The notes below the pieces were generated by a model. It was not told the origin of the DNA, did no database searches, and was given only the letters and a program-made list of their open reading frames with translations. From CAYLXP01 sp964387425 (lineage in GTDB: Bacteria; Verrucomicrobiota; Kiritimatiellia; UBA8416), in NCBI GenBank assembly GCA_964387425.1, contig CAYLXP010000013.1:1-47192 (forward strand): 47,192 nucleotides of DNA. The letters are read 5' to 3'. Shown here in pieces: positions 1-7,542 of this stretch. A program made the position numbers and the translations under genes. The stretch's first letter is position 1, and every line of letters begins with the position of its first letter.

Positions 1-44
1 TACGGATCAGGAGGTTGGAGGTTCGAGCCCTCCCGGGTACGCCA
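1..44 (+). tRNA. tRNA-Arg(ACG), 3' part
   Basis: The window opens inside a tRNA gene. A 5-bp T stem (17-21 with 29-33) encloses the loop TTCGAGC. It is followed by the 7-nt acceptor strand CGGGTAC, discriminator G and an encoded CCA (42-44). Counting back through a 5-nt variable loop and the 3' anticodon-stem strand puts U33 at position 1, the anticodon ACG at 2-4, and G37 at 5, as expected after a G36. The 5' half lies outside the window, so the pairing of the acceptor, D and anticodon stems cannot be checked. Confidence 0.88.
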
Positions 45-53
45 GGTTACTTC

Positions 54-120
54 GGAAGGGGTGGCCTCCTTGGCTGGAGTGAGCGGGGCGCTCACTAGGC
101 CGGCGGAGGCCACCCCTTCC
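54..120. repeat. Long perfect hairpin element, copy 1
   Basis: A 16-bp perfect inverted repeat (54-69 with 105-120) encloses a second 8-bp stem (AGTGAGCG at 78-85, CGCTCACT at 89-96) with a GGG loop. It starts 10 nt after the tRNA CCA. There is no T-run after it, so a classical terminator is not supported. It may be a REP-like element or a tRNA processing or attenuation structure. Positions 71-127 recur as copy 2. Confidence 0.8.
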
Positions 121-173
121 TTCGTTTAGAGGTAGGGCGAAGATGGGTGTGGCTGGGGATTCACCATGCCGGC

Positions 174-192
174 AAGGAACACCCGGTTCCTT
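174..192. repeat. Small hairpin between the two repeat copies
   Basis: AAGGAAC (174-180), a 5-nt loop, and GTTCCTT (186-192) form a 7-bp perfect stem. It lies where the left arm of repeat copy 2 would be expected. No other content is seen in this gene-free stretch from the tRNA to the first gene. Confidence 0.55.
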
Positions 193-203
193 CGTTTTAG
201 TTT

Positions 204-261
204 TGGCTGGAGTGAGCGGGGGCACTCACTAGGCTGGCGGAGACCACCCCTTCCTTCGCTT
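204..261. repeat. Hairpin element, copy 2 (left arm lost)
   Basis: Nearly identical direct copy of 71-127: the same inner stem region and the same right arm ending in CCACCCCTTCC. The matching left arm is replaced by unrelated sequence, so the outer hairpin cannot form. The inner stem survives in a degraded form (AGTGAG with CTCACT). Confidence 0.7.
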
Positions 262-310
262 TGAGAGGGGGGGGGCATTCTCCTTCTGTTCGGTTTGAGA
301 GGCGGTTGTC

Positions 311-1051
311 ATGCGCTTGAAGGTTCTTTGCTGCGAAGTGTTCTACCGCGAGATTTGCTCGCTGATTGCCTCGAGTCCGCACAAGTGTGATGTGGAGTTC
401 CTCCCCAAGGGACTGCATGACATTGGCAGCGAGAAGATGAGCGCACGTCTCCAGGAGGTCCTTGACGCGATCGATCCTGGTGAGTACGACGCGGTTGCCA
501 TGGTCTACGGGCTCTGCAACAACGGCACGGTCGGCATCCGGTCGACGAAGCTGAAACTCGTGATTCCCAAGGCACACGACTGCATCACGCTGTTCATGGG
601 AAGTCGGGATGGCTATCGCGAGTACTTCGATGCGCATCCCGGCACCTATTACCGAACCAGCGGTTGGCTGGAGCGAGACGATGCTTCAGGGGCCGGCGAA
701 ACGACAGTTCCCCAGCAGCTTGGCATGGTGACGTCCTACGATGAGCTCGTTGAGCAGTATGGCGAGGAGAATGCGAAGTTCGTGATGGAGGCAATGGGCG
801 GAGGCGAGCAGCATTACGATCGGCTGACCTTTATCCGTATGGGGATTGAGGGTGAGGATCGTTTTCGCGAGCAGGCCCGTGAAGAGGCCGATCAGCGGGG
901 ATGGCGGTTCGAGGAGCTCGACGGTGACATGGGGCTGCTGCGCAGGCTGATCCACGGCGAGTGGGACGATGATTTCCTCGTGCTTGAACCGGGCGAGAGC
1001 CTCACACCATCCTATGGCGATGAGGTTATGAAGTCTGCCGACAACGGCTAG
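311..1051 (+). CDS. DUF1638 family protein
   Basis: A 246-residue protein with the features of the DUF1638 family (PF07796): an N-terminal segment reading LKVLCCEVFYREIC, then FLPKGLHDIG, then a Cys-containing VYGLCNNGT stretch near residue 65. No signal peptide or membrane helix is seen, so it is probably cytosolic. The family has no established biochemical role. Members often sit near corrinoid/methyl-transfer genes, but none is visible here. The ATG is preceded by a purine-rich AGAGGCGG. The 3' end overlaps the convergent folE by 4 nt, so the two genes probably share a compact termination zone. The family call is confident; the function is unknown. Confidence 0.85.
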   Translation: MRLKVLCCEVFYREICSLIASSPHKCDVEFLPKGLHDIGSEKMSARLQEVLDAIDPGEYDAVAMVYGLCNNGTVGIRSTKLKLVIPKAHDCITLFMGSRDGYREYFDAHPGTYYRTSGWLERDDASGAGETTVPQQLGMVTSYDELVEQYGEENAKFVMEAMGGGEQHYDRLTFIRMGIEGEDRFREQAREEADQRGWRFEELDGDMGLLRRLIHGEWDDDFLVLEPGESLTPSYGDEVMKSADNG

Positions 1052-1617
1052 CAGCTCGTATCGCGCAGAATGAGGTTCGTGAATTCGGCGCGAGTGGCCG
1101 GATCGTCGTGGAAACTCCCGAGCACGGATGATGTTGTCATGACCGAGTTCTGTTTCTCGACCCCCCGCATCATCATGCAGAGGTGCCGGCACTCCATGAC
1201 GACCCCCACGCCCTCGGCGCCGGTGGCGTCCTTGATTTCGCGCGCGACCTGGGCCGTCAGTCGCTCCTGGATTTGCAGGCGACGGGCAAAACAGTTCACG
1301 ATGCGCGCGAGCTTGCTCACGCCGATTACCTTGCCGTCAGAGATGTAACCGACATGGCACTGGCCGAAGAAGGGCAACATGTGGTGCTCGCAGAGGCTGT
1401 AGACCTCAATGTTGCGAACGATAATCATGTTGTTGGAGTGTGACTCGAAAATGGCTTCGTTGATGATCGCCTGGGGATCAAGGTGATAGCCGCTTGTCAG
1501 GAAGGCATAGGAAGCAGCCACGCGTTCGGGCGTCTTGAGGAGTCCCTCGCGGTCGGGATCTTCCCCTATCTCCTTGAGCAGCTCACGAGTTAGTTCAGCT
1601 ACGCGTGCCTTGTTCAT
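1048..1617 (-). CDS. folE: GTP cyclohydrolase I
   Basis: Converts GTP to 7,8-dihydroneopterin triphosphate, the first step of tetrahydrofolate (or, in some bacteria, queuosine) synthesis, as a cytosolic homodecamer. The 189 residues match a normal bacterial FolE. The zinc site is intact: CEHH at 76-79 supplies Cys76 and His79, and the RHLCMMMRGV segment supplies Cys147. The LLKTPERVA motif near residue 26 and the GVSKLARIV segment near residue 99 are also typical. It lies 3 nt downstream of the ParB-like gene and is almost certainly co-transcribed with it. Its end overlaps the convergent DUF1638 gene by 4 nt. Confidence 0.97.
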   Translation of the reverse strand: MNKARVAELTRELLKEIGEDPDREGLLKTPERVAASYAFLTSGYHLDPQAIINEAIFESHSNNMIIVRNIEVYSLCEHHMLPFFGQCHVGYISDGKVIGVSKLARIVNCFARRLQIQERLTAQVAREIKDATGAEGVGVVMECRHLCMMMRGVEKQNSVMTTSSVLGSFHDDPATRAEFTNLILRDTSC

Positions 1618-1620
1618 CGC

Positions 1621-2151
1621 CTACACTCCATATTGTCCCACCTCGGTGGGTGTATCATCGGGCTGAGGGTTGCGTTTCTCGACGGCGAACCCCGCTTCTG
1701 TTTGCGAGATGTCTGCAGTTGTGCCCAGTACCGGGCGCGGCGTCCTATCCTGTTTGAGACGCTTGCGGCGCCCGAAGAGCCGGCCAAACAGGTTGCCGAA
1801 GAAGTTGGCGACACGACGCGTAAAGCGGGGGCGCAGCAGTTTCTCCAGGCGGCGGTAGCCGGCCAGTAGCTCTTCGGGAGAGAAGTCCTTGCGCAGAACG
1901 TTTTCCTCCAGCTCGAGCTGGAGCTTCTCAACCTGGGTGTCGCGGTCGACGATGAGGGCATCAATGTAGGTCCAGCCGAGTTCCTTGGCAGAGAGCAGTC
2001 GGCGATGGCCTGCAATCAGTTCATTATCGCGCGTGATGTTGATGGGATTGAGTTGACCGTGCTTCTGCATGCTTTCCATTAGCTTGGAAAGATCCCCAAT
2101 ATCCTGGCGGACGCGCTCCTTAACGACGATGTCCGAAATCGGTACTTTCAT
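1621..2151 (-). CDS. ParB-like N-terminal domain protein
   Basis: A 176-residue protein whose first ~100 residues match the ParB/sulfiredoxin-like fold: a start like VPISDIVVKERVRQDIGDLSKLMESMQ, then the signature ELIAGHRR at 44-51 (the box known as GERR in ParB) and the LQLELEENVLRKDFSPEELL helix. It lacks the central helix-turn-helix and the dimerisation region of a chromosomal ParB (usually about 280-300 residues), so it is unlikely to be the partition protein. After residue 105 it has an Arg-rich, Phe-rich amphipathic stretch (around 110-130) and a low-complexity tail. It is the first gene of a two-gene operon with folE. A CTP-binding or regulatory role is possible but not shown. Confidence 0.8.
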   Translation of the reverse strand: MKVPISDIVVKERVRQDIGDLSKLMESMQKHGQLNPINITRDNELIAGHRRLLSAKELGWTYIDALIVDRDTQVEKLQLELEENVLRKDFSPEELLAGYRRLEKLLRPRFTRRVANFFGNLFGRLFGRRKRLKQDRTPRPVLGTTADISQTEAGFAVEKRNPQPDDTPTEVGQYGV

Positions 2152-2213
2152 GTTACTCCAAGGCTGAAGAGTGTTGATGCTTGAGGGGAGTCTAGCAGGT
2201 GATCAGGCACGAT

Positions 2214-3113
2214 TCAATCCGCCGGTTCGAGATGGACAACCGCATCGAGAATTTCGGGACCGTCGTCGAGCAGGGCGCGCTTCACGTCCGTGGCGATATC
2301 GTGTCCCCGGCGGACGGTCAGGTTGCCATCCACGAGTACATGTAGATCCAGGTAGATGCCGGGGCCCATGTTCCGGGTGCGGATCTTGTGAACGGACTCA
2401 ACGTCTGTGATGCCGAGGGCGATGGACTCGATGCGTGCCTTTACGGCGGGCGTCGCGCCCCTGTCCAGCAGATCGTCAAGGGCGTTGCGGGTGATGCGCC
2501 ATGCCGTATGCAGCACGAAACCGGAGACGATGATAGCGCCGACCGAGTCGATGAATGCCCAGCTCGGATTGATGCGGGCGAGAATGACGGCGGCGCCGGC
2601 GGGAATCGAACTGAGCGCATCGATGCGGTGGTGCCAGGCGTTGGCAACGACGGCCGAGGACTTGGTCCGGCGTCCCACACGGAAGGTCCAGCGATACAGG
2701 AGCTCTTTCATGAAGACGGATGCCACCGCGCCAATCAGGGCGATTTCATGTGGGGAGGCCGCGCTGCCGGCTCGCATCGTGGTTAGCGCTCTAAAGCAGA
2801 TGCCGCCTGCGACGACGGCCAGCAGAACACCGATGCCTGTCGTAATCAGGGTCTCGATACGCCAATGCCCGTAGGGATGCCGCTCATCTGCAGGAGCGGT
2901 CCAATACCGTACCCCGAGGAGAACGGCAACGTCTGTCGTCGTATCTGACAAGCTATGGATGGCATCCGCAACGATGGCCTGGCTGCCGCCCAGGGTGCCG
3001 ACCGCGAACTTCAGGGCGGAGAGTAAGACGTTGACGCCGATGCCCCAGAGTGTCACACGCTGGATAGGAACTACCGTGTCCTCCGCGCGGGCTGGTGATT
3101 CACAATAAGTCAT
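2214..3113 (-). CDS. Cation diffusion facilitator (CDF) family transporter
   Basis: Inner-membrane divalent metal (Zn, Fe, Mn or similar)/proton antiporter. With the ATG at 3113 it has 299 residues, the usual CDF length. An upstream extension in frame would run into the divergent PAS gene and adds no CDF sequence. The metal site is visible in TM2 (His53-x3-Asp57 within DAIHSLSDTTTD) and TM5 (His161-x3-Asp165 within WHHRIDALSS). About six membrane segments precede a C-terminal cytoplasmic domain (VESVHKIRTRNMG, then a LHVLVDG strand), as in the YiiP/FieF type. Metal specificity cannot be read from sequence. It is divergent from the PAS gene across about 145 bp. Confidence 0.93.
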   Translation of the reverse strand: MTYCESPARAEDTVVPIQRVTLWGIGVNVLLSALKFAVGTLGGSQAIVADAIHSLSDTTTDVAVLLGVRYWTAPADERHPYGHWRIETLITTGIGVLLAVVAGGICFRALTTMRAGSAASPHEIALIGAVASVFMKELLYRWTFRVGRRTKSSAVVANAWHHRIDALSSIPAGAAVILARINPSWAFIDSVGAIIVSGFVLHTAWRITRNALDDLLDRGATPAVKARIESIALGITDVESVHKIRTRNMGPGIYLDLHVLVDGNLTVRRGHDIATDVKRALLDDGPEILDAVVHLEPAD

Positions 3114-3158
3114 AGCTTCTATATGACCTTTGCGCGCTCCGATTTGGAAGCTCTTTTT

Positions 3159-3188
3159 TTGACTTTGCCGATACCGTTGCGGTAGCAT
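3159..3188 (+). promoter_or_regulatory. Possible sigma70-type promoter for the PAS gene
   Basis: TTGACT (3159-3164), an 18-nt spacer, and TAGCAT (3183-3188). The -10 matches only 4 of 6 consensus positions. It lies in the 146-bp divergent region and points toward the gene at 3260. Weak evidence. Confidence 0.3.
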
Positions 3189-3259
3189 TTCCAGAATGTT
3201 GAGACGATTGAGGCTGCGGGCAGAGGTTTTCGACCGGTAGGTCGGTATGGAGTTTGGAT

Positions 3260-4507
3260 ATGTCGGACGAACCAACCAGTGACAAGAAGCGCATTTTCGC
3301 GGACCTGGTGGCGCTGCATCAGAGCATCACCTCCAGCGAGGAGGCGTCGCCGTCCGAGGAGCCGTCTGTCGAGCAGCCAGCCGTGGAGGAGACTCCTCCG
3401 ATGCTGGAGATTGACGACAACGGCTATGAACTGTTCTGTGAGCACCTTCCCATGGGCGTTTTGCTGGCCGACGTCACGCGTGATCGGTATCGGAAGCCCC
3501 AGTCTTACAAGACCGTGAAGGTGAATATGGCGTATGCCCGGATGCTGGGATTGGCCCGGGTGAGCGTGCTGGAGAAGGAGTTCTTCGAGGTGCTGCCCGG
3601 CGGTGAGGCCGACTGGAAAGAACCGCTGCTGGATGTGGCGGGGAAGGGGCGCGTGGCCCAGGGAATGGCGTACTGGGATGCGACGGATATGCATGTCCAG
3701 GTTACGCTCTTTCTCCCTCGTCGCGATCTGCTGGCGGTCATTATCGAGAACGCAGATACACGCCTCTCCGTGGGAAGTTCGGTCGGGCGGCACGAGGGTG
3801 AGTTGGATGCGGTCATGCAGGCATCCCCGGACCTGGTATGCCGGTTTCTTCCCGATGGTACGTTGACTTACGCCAATCGGGCCTACTGCGAGTACTTCAA
3901 GAAGATCCGCGAAGAGTTGGTTGGACACTGCTTCCTGGATGAAATCCCGCAGGATAGCGTGGAATTCGTTCGCAGCCGCCTGGGGACGCTCACGCGCGAC
4001 AATCCCTCGGCTACCTACCGACACCGTTTCGAGGACGAGTTAGGCATCCGCTGGGTGGAGTGGACCGATCTTGCCCTGTTCAACGATGAAGGGGAGCTCG
4101 TGGCGTACCAGTCGCATGGGCGTGATGTTACGACAGCGCGCGAGGAAGCTTCCGAGACAGCGCAGGTTGCCGGCTACATGGAGGACCTGCTGCGTTATCG
4201 TGCCAAGCAGTATACTGCCGTCGAGACGCAGGCAACTGAGACGACGCGGTCATCTGAGGCGCTCTCTGAAGAGGTGGAAGAGCTTCGCGCGGAGATTATC
4301 CGCCTGCAGGGAAAGACGGTTGGTGGTGAACTGCAGGTCTGCAACTCTTGCAGTCGGATTCATGATGAAGACGGGCATTGGATGGTGGTTCCCATGTTCC
4401 TGGAGAGTCACACGGCTGCCCGGGTGGGATCGAAAGTCTGCCCGTATTGTCGGAGCAAGGCTGAGCGGGACATGGCACGCAGTGAACGTAGACGCAAGCG
4501 AGGATGA
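3260..4507 (+). CDS. Double-PAS protein with coiled coil and C-terminal Cys-rich motif
   Basis: The ATG at 3260 has GGAG 7 nt upstream; the TTG six bases earlier is too close to that site. The 415-residue product has no signal peptide. A PAS-like domain spans roughly 55-165 and a clearer one about 185-290 (DAVMQASPDLVCRFLPDGTL opening, HGRDVT closing). A coiled coil follows at about 290-350. The end carries Cys361-x2-Cys364 and Cys394-x2-Cys397 enclosing H-D-E-D-G-H-W. This is a divergent form of a zinc-ribbon-like motif often found at the end of PAS and response-regulator proteins (CxxC...RDxxGxW...CPxC). No kinase, cyclase or DNA-binding domain is present, so it may be a scaffold or sensor acting through partners. 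The ligand is unknown. Confidence 0.82.
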   Translation: MSDEPTSDKKRIFADLVALHQSITSSEEASPSEEPSVEQPAVEETPPMLEIDDNGYELFCEHLPMGVLLADVTRDRYRKPQSYKTVKVNMAYARMLGLARVSVLEKEFFEVLPGGEADWKEPLLDVAGKGRVAQGMAYWDATDMHVQVTLFLPRRDLLAVIIENADTRLSVGSSVGRHEGELDAVMQASPDLVCRFLPDGTLTYANRAYCEYFKKIREELVGHCFLDEIPQDSVEFVRSRLGTLTRDNPSATYRHRFEDELGIRWVEWTDLALFNDEGELVAYQSHGRDVTTAREEASETAQVAGYMEDLLRYRAKQYTAVETQATETTRSSEALSEEVEELRAEIIRLQGKTVGGELQVCNSCSRIHDEDGHWMVVPMFLESHTAARVGSKVCPYCRSKAERDMARSERRRKRG

Positions 4508-4528
4508 GCGCATAGAAGGTAGGATACA

Positions 4529-5554
4529 ATGAGCGAGATTGCCGAACAGATCGAAGCTATACGCCGGGAGTGGGGGGAGCGTCTCCTCATCCTGGGGCAT
4601 CACTATCAGCGTTCTTCCGTCGTGGCGCATGCCGATGAAAAGGGGGATTCGCTGGAGCTGGCCCGCAAGGCGGGAGCGAACTCGGTGGCGGAGCGCATCG
4701 TGTTCTGCGGGGTGCATTTTATGGCGGAGTCGGCCGATATGCTCTCGGGCCCTGAGCAGTCGGTCTACATGCCGGAGACGGGCGCCGGTTGCCCCATGGC
4801 TGACATGGCGGATGCCGGGAGGATGGAGGAGTCGTGGAGAGCTCTATCGGCTCACGGCGATGATTGGCTTCCCGTGGTCTATGTGAACAGTTCTGCGGCG
4901 ATCAAGGCGGTTTGTGGTCGGCATGGCGGCAGTTGCTGTACGTCGAGCAATGCAGCCAAGGTCTTTGAGTGGGCATTCAACCAGGGCAAGCGCGTTCTGT
5001 TCCTTCCGGATGAGCATCTCGGTGCCAACACGGCCCACGACCTGGGGATTCCCGACGAGGCGGTTGCGATCTACGACCCGCTTCAACCGCAGGGCGGCTT
5101 GAGCGATGCCGAGATTGCCGACGCGCGTGTAGTCGTCTGGAAGGGCTTCTGCATCGTGCATCGTGCCTTTACGGTTGAGCAGGTCGAGCAGGTCCGTGAG
5201 AAACTACGTGGTGCAAAGATCATCGTGCACCCGGAGGCTCCCAAAGAGGTCGTTCGGCTGTGTGATGCGCACGGCTCCACATCGCAGATCATCGATTACG
5301 TGAATGCGGCGGATGATGGTGAGGTGATTGTTATCGGGACTGAGCTCAATCTTGTACAGCGGCTGGCCGAACAGCATAGCGGGCGGTTGGATATCAAGGC
5401 GCTGAAGCCTTCGGTCTGCGCCAACATGGCGAAGACAAATGAGCAGAACCTGTTGGCCCTGCTTCAAGGCTGGTCTCCTGCGTTACAGATTCAAGTTGAT
5501 CCCGAGATCGCAAACGAGGCACGCCTCTCGCTGGAGCGTATGCTCGCGATATGA
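4529..5554 (+). CDS. nadA: Quinolinate synthase A
   Basis: Condenses iminoaspartate (from NadB or aspartate dehydrogenase) with dihydroxyacetone phosphate to quinolinate in de novo NAD synthesis. It is cytosolic and uses a [4Fe-4S] cluster. The three expected cluster cysteines are present: Cys88 in GAGCPMADM, Cys208 in WKGFCIVH and Cys297 in KPSVCANM. The LILGHHYQ opening (about 20-27) and VNSSAAIKA (about 119-127) are family hallmarks. At 341 residues it is a complete, short-type NadA. The stop codon overlaps the start of uvrB (ATGA at 5551-5554), so the two are translationally coupled. nadB and nadC are not nearby. Confidence 0.96.
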   Translation: MSEIAEQIEAIRREWGERLLILGHHYQRSSVVAHADEKGDSLELARKAGANSVAERIVFCGVHFMAESADMLSGPEQSVYMPETGAGCPMADMADAGRMEESWRALSAHGDDWLPVVYVNSSAAIKAVCGRHGGSCCTSSNAAKVFEWAFNQGKRVLFLPDEHLGANTAHDLGIPDEAVAIYDPLQPQGGLSDAEIADARVVVWKGFCIVHRAFTVEQVEQVREKLRGAKIIVHPEAPKEVVRLCDAHGSTSQIIDYVNAADDGEVIVIGTELNLVQRLAEQHSGRLDIKALKPSVCANMAKTNEQNLLALLQGWSPALQIQVDPEIANEARLSLERMLAI

Positions 5555-7521
5555 GTTCGCCCTTCCTGCTGCAGGCCGGTTTTGAACCGACGGGGGATCA
5601 GCCCCAGGCGATCGCGGCGCTCTGCGGCGGGCTGGAGAGCAAGCTTCCCTACCAGATCCTGGAAGGGGTCACCGGCTCCGGCAAGACGTTCACCATGGCG
5701 AACGTGATTCAGCGTTGCGGGATGCCCACGATCGTGATCTCGCACAACAAGACGCTTGCGGCACAGCTTTACGGGGAGCTAAAGGCGTTCTTTCCAGGCA
5801 ATGCGGTTGAGTACTTCGTCAGCTACTACGACTACTACCAGCCGGAAGCCTATATCCCACAGACCGACACGCATATCGAGAAGGACGCCTCCATTAACGA
5901 GGAGATTGAACGCCTGCGCCTGTCGGCTACAAACTCACTGCTTTGCCGGGACGATGTCATCATCGTGGCTTCCGTATCCTGCATCTACGGGTTGGGTTCG
6001 CCGGAGGACTACACGGACATGCTGGTGAGTATTACAGTTGGCGACAGCGTGGACCGCGATGCTGTACTTCGCGGACTGGTTGACATCCAGTACACACGCA
6101 ACGACTACGAGCCGGAACCGGGCACGTTTCGCGTGCGCGGGGACACGGTTGACATCTTTCCCTCGTATTCAACGTCGGGGCTGCGGATTGAGTTCTTTGG
6201 CGAAGATGTTGAGACCATCCAGGAAATCGACCCCATGACGGGGAAAGTAACGCGCGGGCTCGAACACGTTGCCGTCTCGCCGGCCAAGCACTTCGTGATG
6301 CCCTACGAGAAGATCGAAGAGGCGATCGAGCGCATCAAGGCGGAGCTGGAAGCGCGCGTGAAGTGGTTTGAGGACCATGGCAAACTGATCGAGGCCCAGC
6401 GGTTGCAGCAGCGCACCCGCTTCGATATCGAGATGATGAAGGAGCTGGGCTACTGCTCGGGTATCGAGAATTACTCGCGTCACCTGAGTGGCCGCGGGGA
6501 AGGGGAGCCGCCGGCGACGCTGCTCAACTACTTCCCGGGAGAGTTCCTGACCATCATCGATGAGTCGCACGCGACGATTCCACAGCTGCGCGCCATGTAC
6601 AATGGTGATCAGTCACGGAAACAGACACTTGTGGACCACGGGTTTCGCCTTCCGTCGGCCAAGGACAATCGTCCGCTCAGCTATGACGAGTTTCTGAAGA
6701 CGGTGGGACCGGTGATCTTTGCCACGGCAACCCCTGGAACGTTTGAGCTCCAGGTGGCACCGGAACCCGTGCGACAGGTGATTCGGCCTACCGGACTGGT
6801 CGATCCGCCCGTGGAGGTGCGCCCGCTGGCAAACCAGATCGACGATCTCATGGAAGAGATTCGATCGCACGCAGAGCGGAAAGAGCGTGTGCTCGTCACG
6901 ACACTCACCAAGCGGACGGCCGAGGATCTCTCCGACTACTTGCGCGAATCCGGGTTGCGCGTGGAATACCTGCATTCCGATATCGATGCGATCGAGCGGG
7001 TTGAGGTGTTGAGGCGGCTAAGGCTTGGGGAATTTGACTGCCTGGTGGGAATCAACCTGTTGCGTGAAGGACTGGATCTGCCCGAGGTGGCGCTGGTGGG
7101 CATCCTGGACGCCGACAAGGAGGGGTTCCTGCGGTCCGAAACCGCCCTGATCCAGACCGCGGGTCGCACGGCGCGCCACGTGGACGGCAAGGTCATCCTG
7201 TATGCCGACACAATTACGGACTCGATGCAGCGTATGATGGATCTTACGGAGTCGCGTCGTGACCGCCAATTGGCATACAATGCCGAGCACAACATCACTC
7301 CGGCGAGCGTGGCCCGCGCGATCGACGAAGGCCTGCGCACTACCTATGATACGACAGAAATCGAACGTAACGTGGTGCGCGAGGCCGGGGAAACGTATGA
7401 TGTTCACCTTGCCGTGCAGGAGCTCGAACGGGAGATGCTGGCGGCTGCGGAGGCGCTGGAGTTTGAGCGAGCCGCCCAACTACGGGACGAGATGCTGGAA
7501 TTGAAGAAAACAATGGACTAA
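5551..7521 (+). CDS. uvrB: Excinuclease ABC subunit B
   Basis: Damage-verifying helicase-like subunit of nucleotide excision repair; it receives DNA from UvrA and recruits UvrC. The 656 residues match normal length. Visible features are Walker A GVTGSGKT at 39-46, the beta-hairpin region YYDYYQPEAYIPQTDTHIEKD near 92-112, the Walker B-like IIDESH box, helicase motifs including TLTKRTAEDLSDYL and the LLREGLDLPEV region, and a C-terminal UVR domain (AALEFERAAQLRD type) that binds UvrC. It starts within the nadA stop codon and so appears co-transcribed with nadA. No lexA-type operator was recognised upstream. Confidence 0.98.
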   Translation: MSSPFLLQAGFEPTGDQPQAIAALCGGLESKLPYQILEGVTGSGKTFTMANVIQRCGMPTIVISHNKTLAAQLYGELKAFFPGNAVEYFVSYYDYYQPEAYIPQTDTHIEKDASINEEIERLRLSATNSLLCRDDVIIVASVSCIYGLGSPEDYTDMLVSITVGDSVDRDAVLRGLVDIQYTRNDYEPEPGTFRVRGDTVDIFPSYSTSGLRIEFFGEDVETIQEIDPMTGKVTRGLEHVAVSPAKHFVMPYEKIEEAIERIKAELEARVKWFEDHGKLIEAQRLQQRTRFDIEMMKELGYCSGIENYSRHLSGRGEGEPPATLLNYFPGEFLTIIDESHATIPQLRAMYNGDQSRKQTLVDHGFRLPSAKDNRPLSYDEFLKTVGPVIFATATPGTFELQVAPEPVRQVIRPTGLVDPPVEVRPLANQIDDLMEEIRSHAERKERVLVTTLTKRTAEDLSDYLRESGLRVEYLHSDIDAIERVEVLRRLRLGEFDCLVGINLLREGLDLPEVALVGILDADKEGFLRSETALIQTAGRTARHVDGKVILYADTITDSMQRMMDLTESRRDRQLAYNAEHNITPASVARAIDEGLRTTYDTTEIERNVVREAGETYDVHLAVQELEREMLAAAEALEFERAAQLRDEMLELKKTMD

Positions 7522-7542
7522 GACGTAACGAGGAGTAACGCG

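Noticed and set aside
71..261. CRISPR-like direct repeats after the tRNA
   Set aside because: There are only two unequal copies, one missing an arm; there is no regular spacer series and no cas gene.
3114..3275. 54-codon N-terminal extension of the CDF transporter
   Set aside because: It overlaps the divergent PAS start and adds no CDF-like sequence; the ATG at 3113 gives the normal length.
3119..4024. 301-codon minus-strand frame over the PAS gene
   Set aside because: It is antisense to a well-supported PAS protein and shows no family features; it reads through the divergent promoter region.
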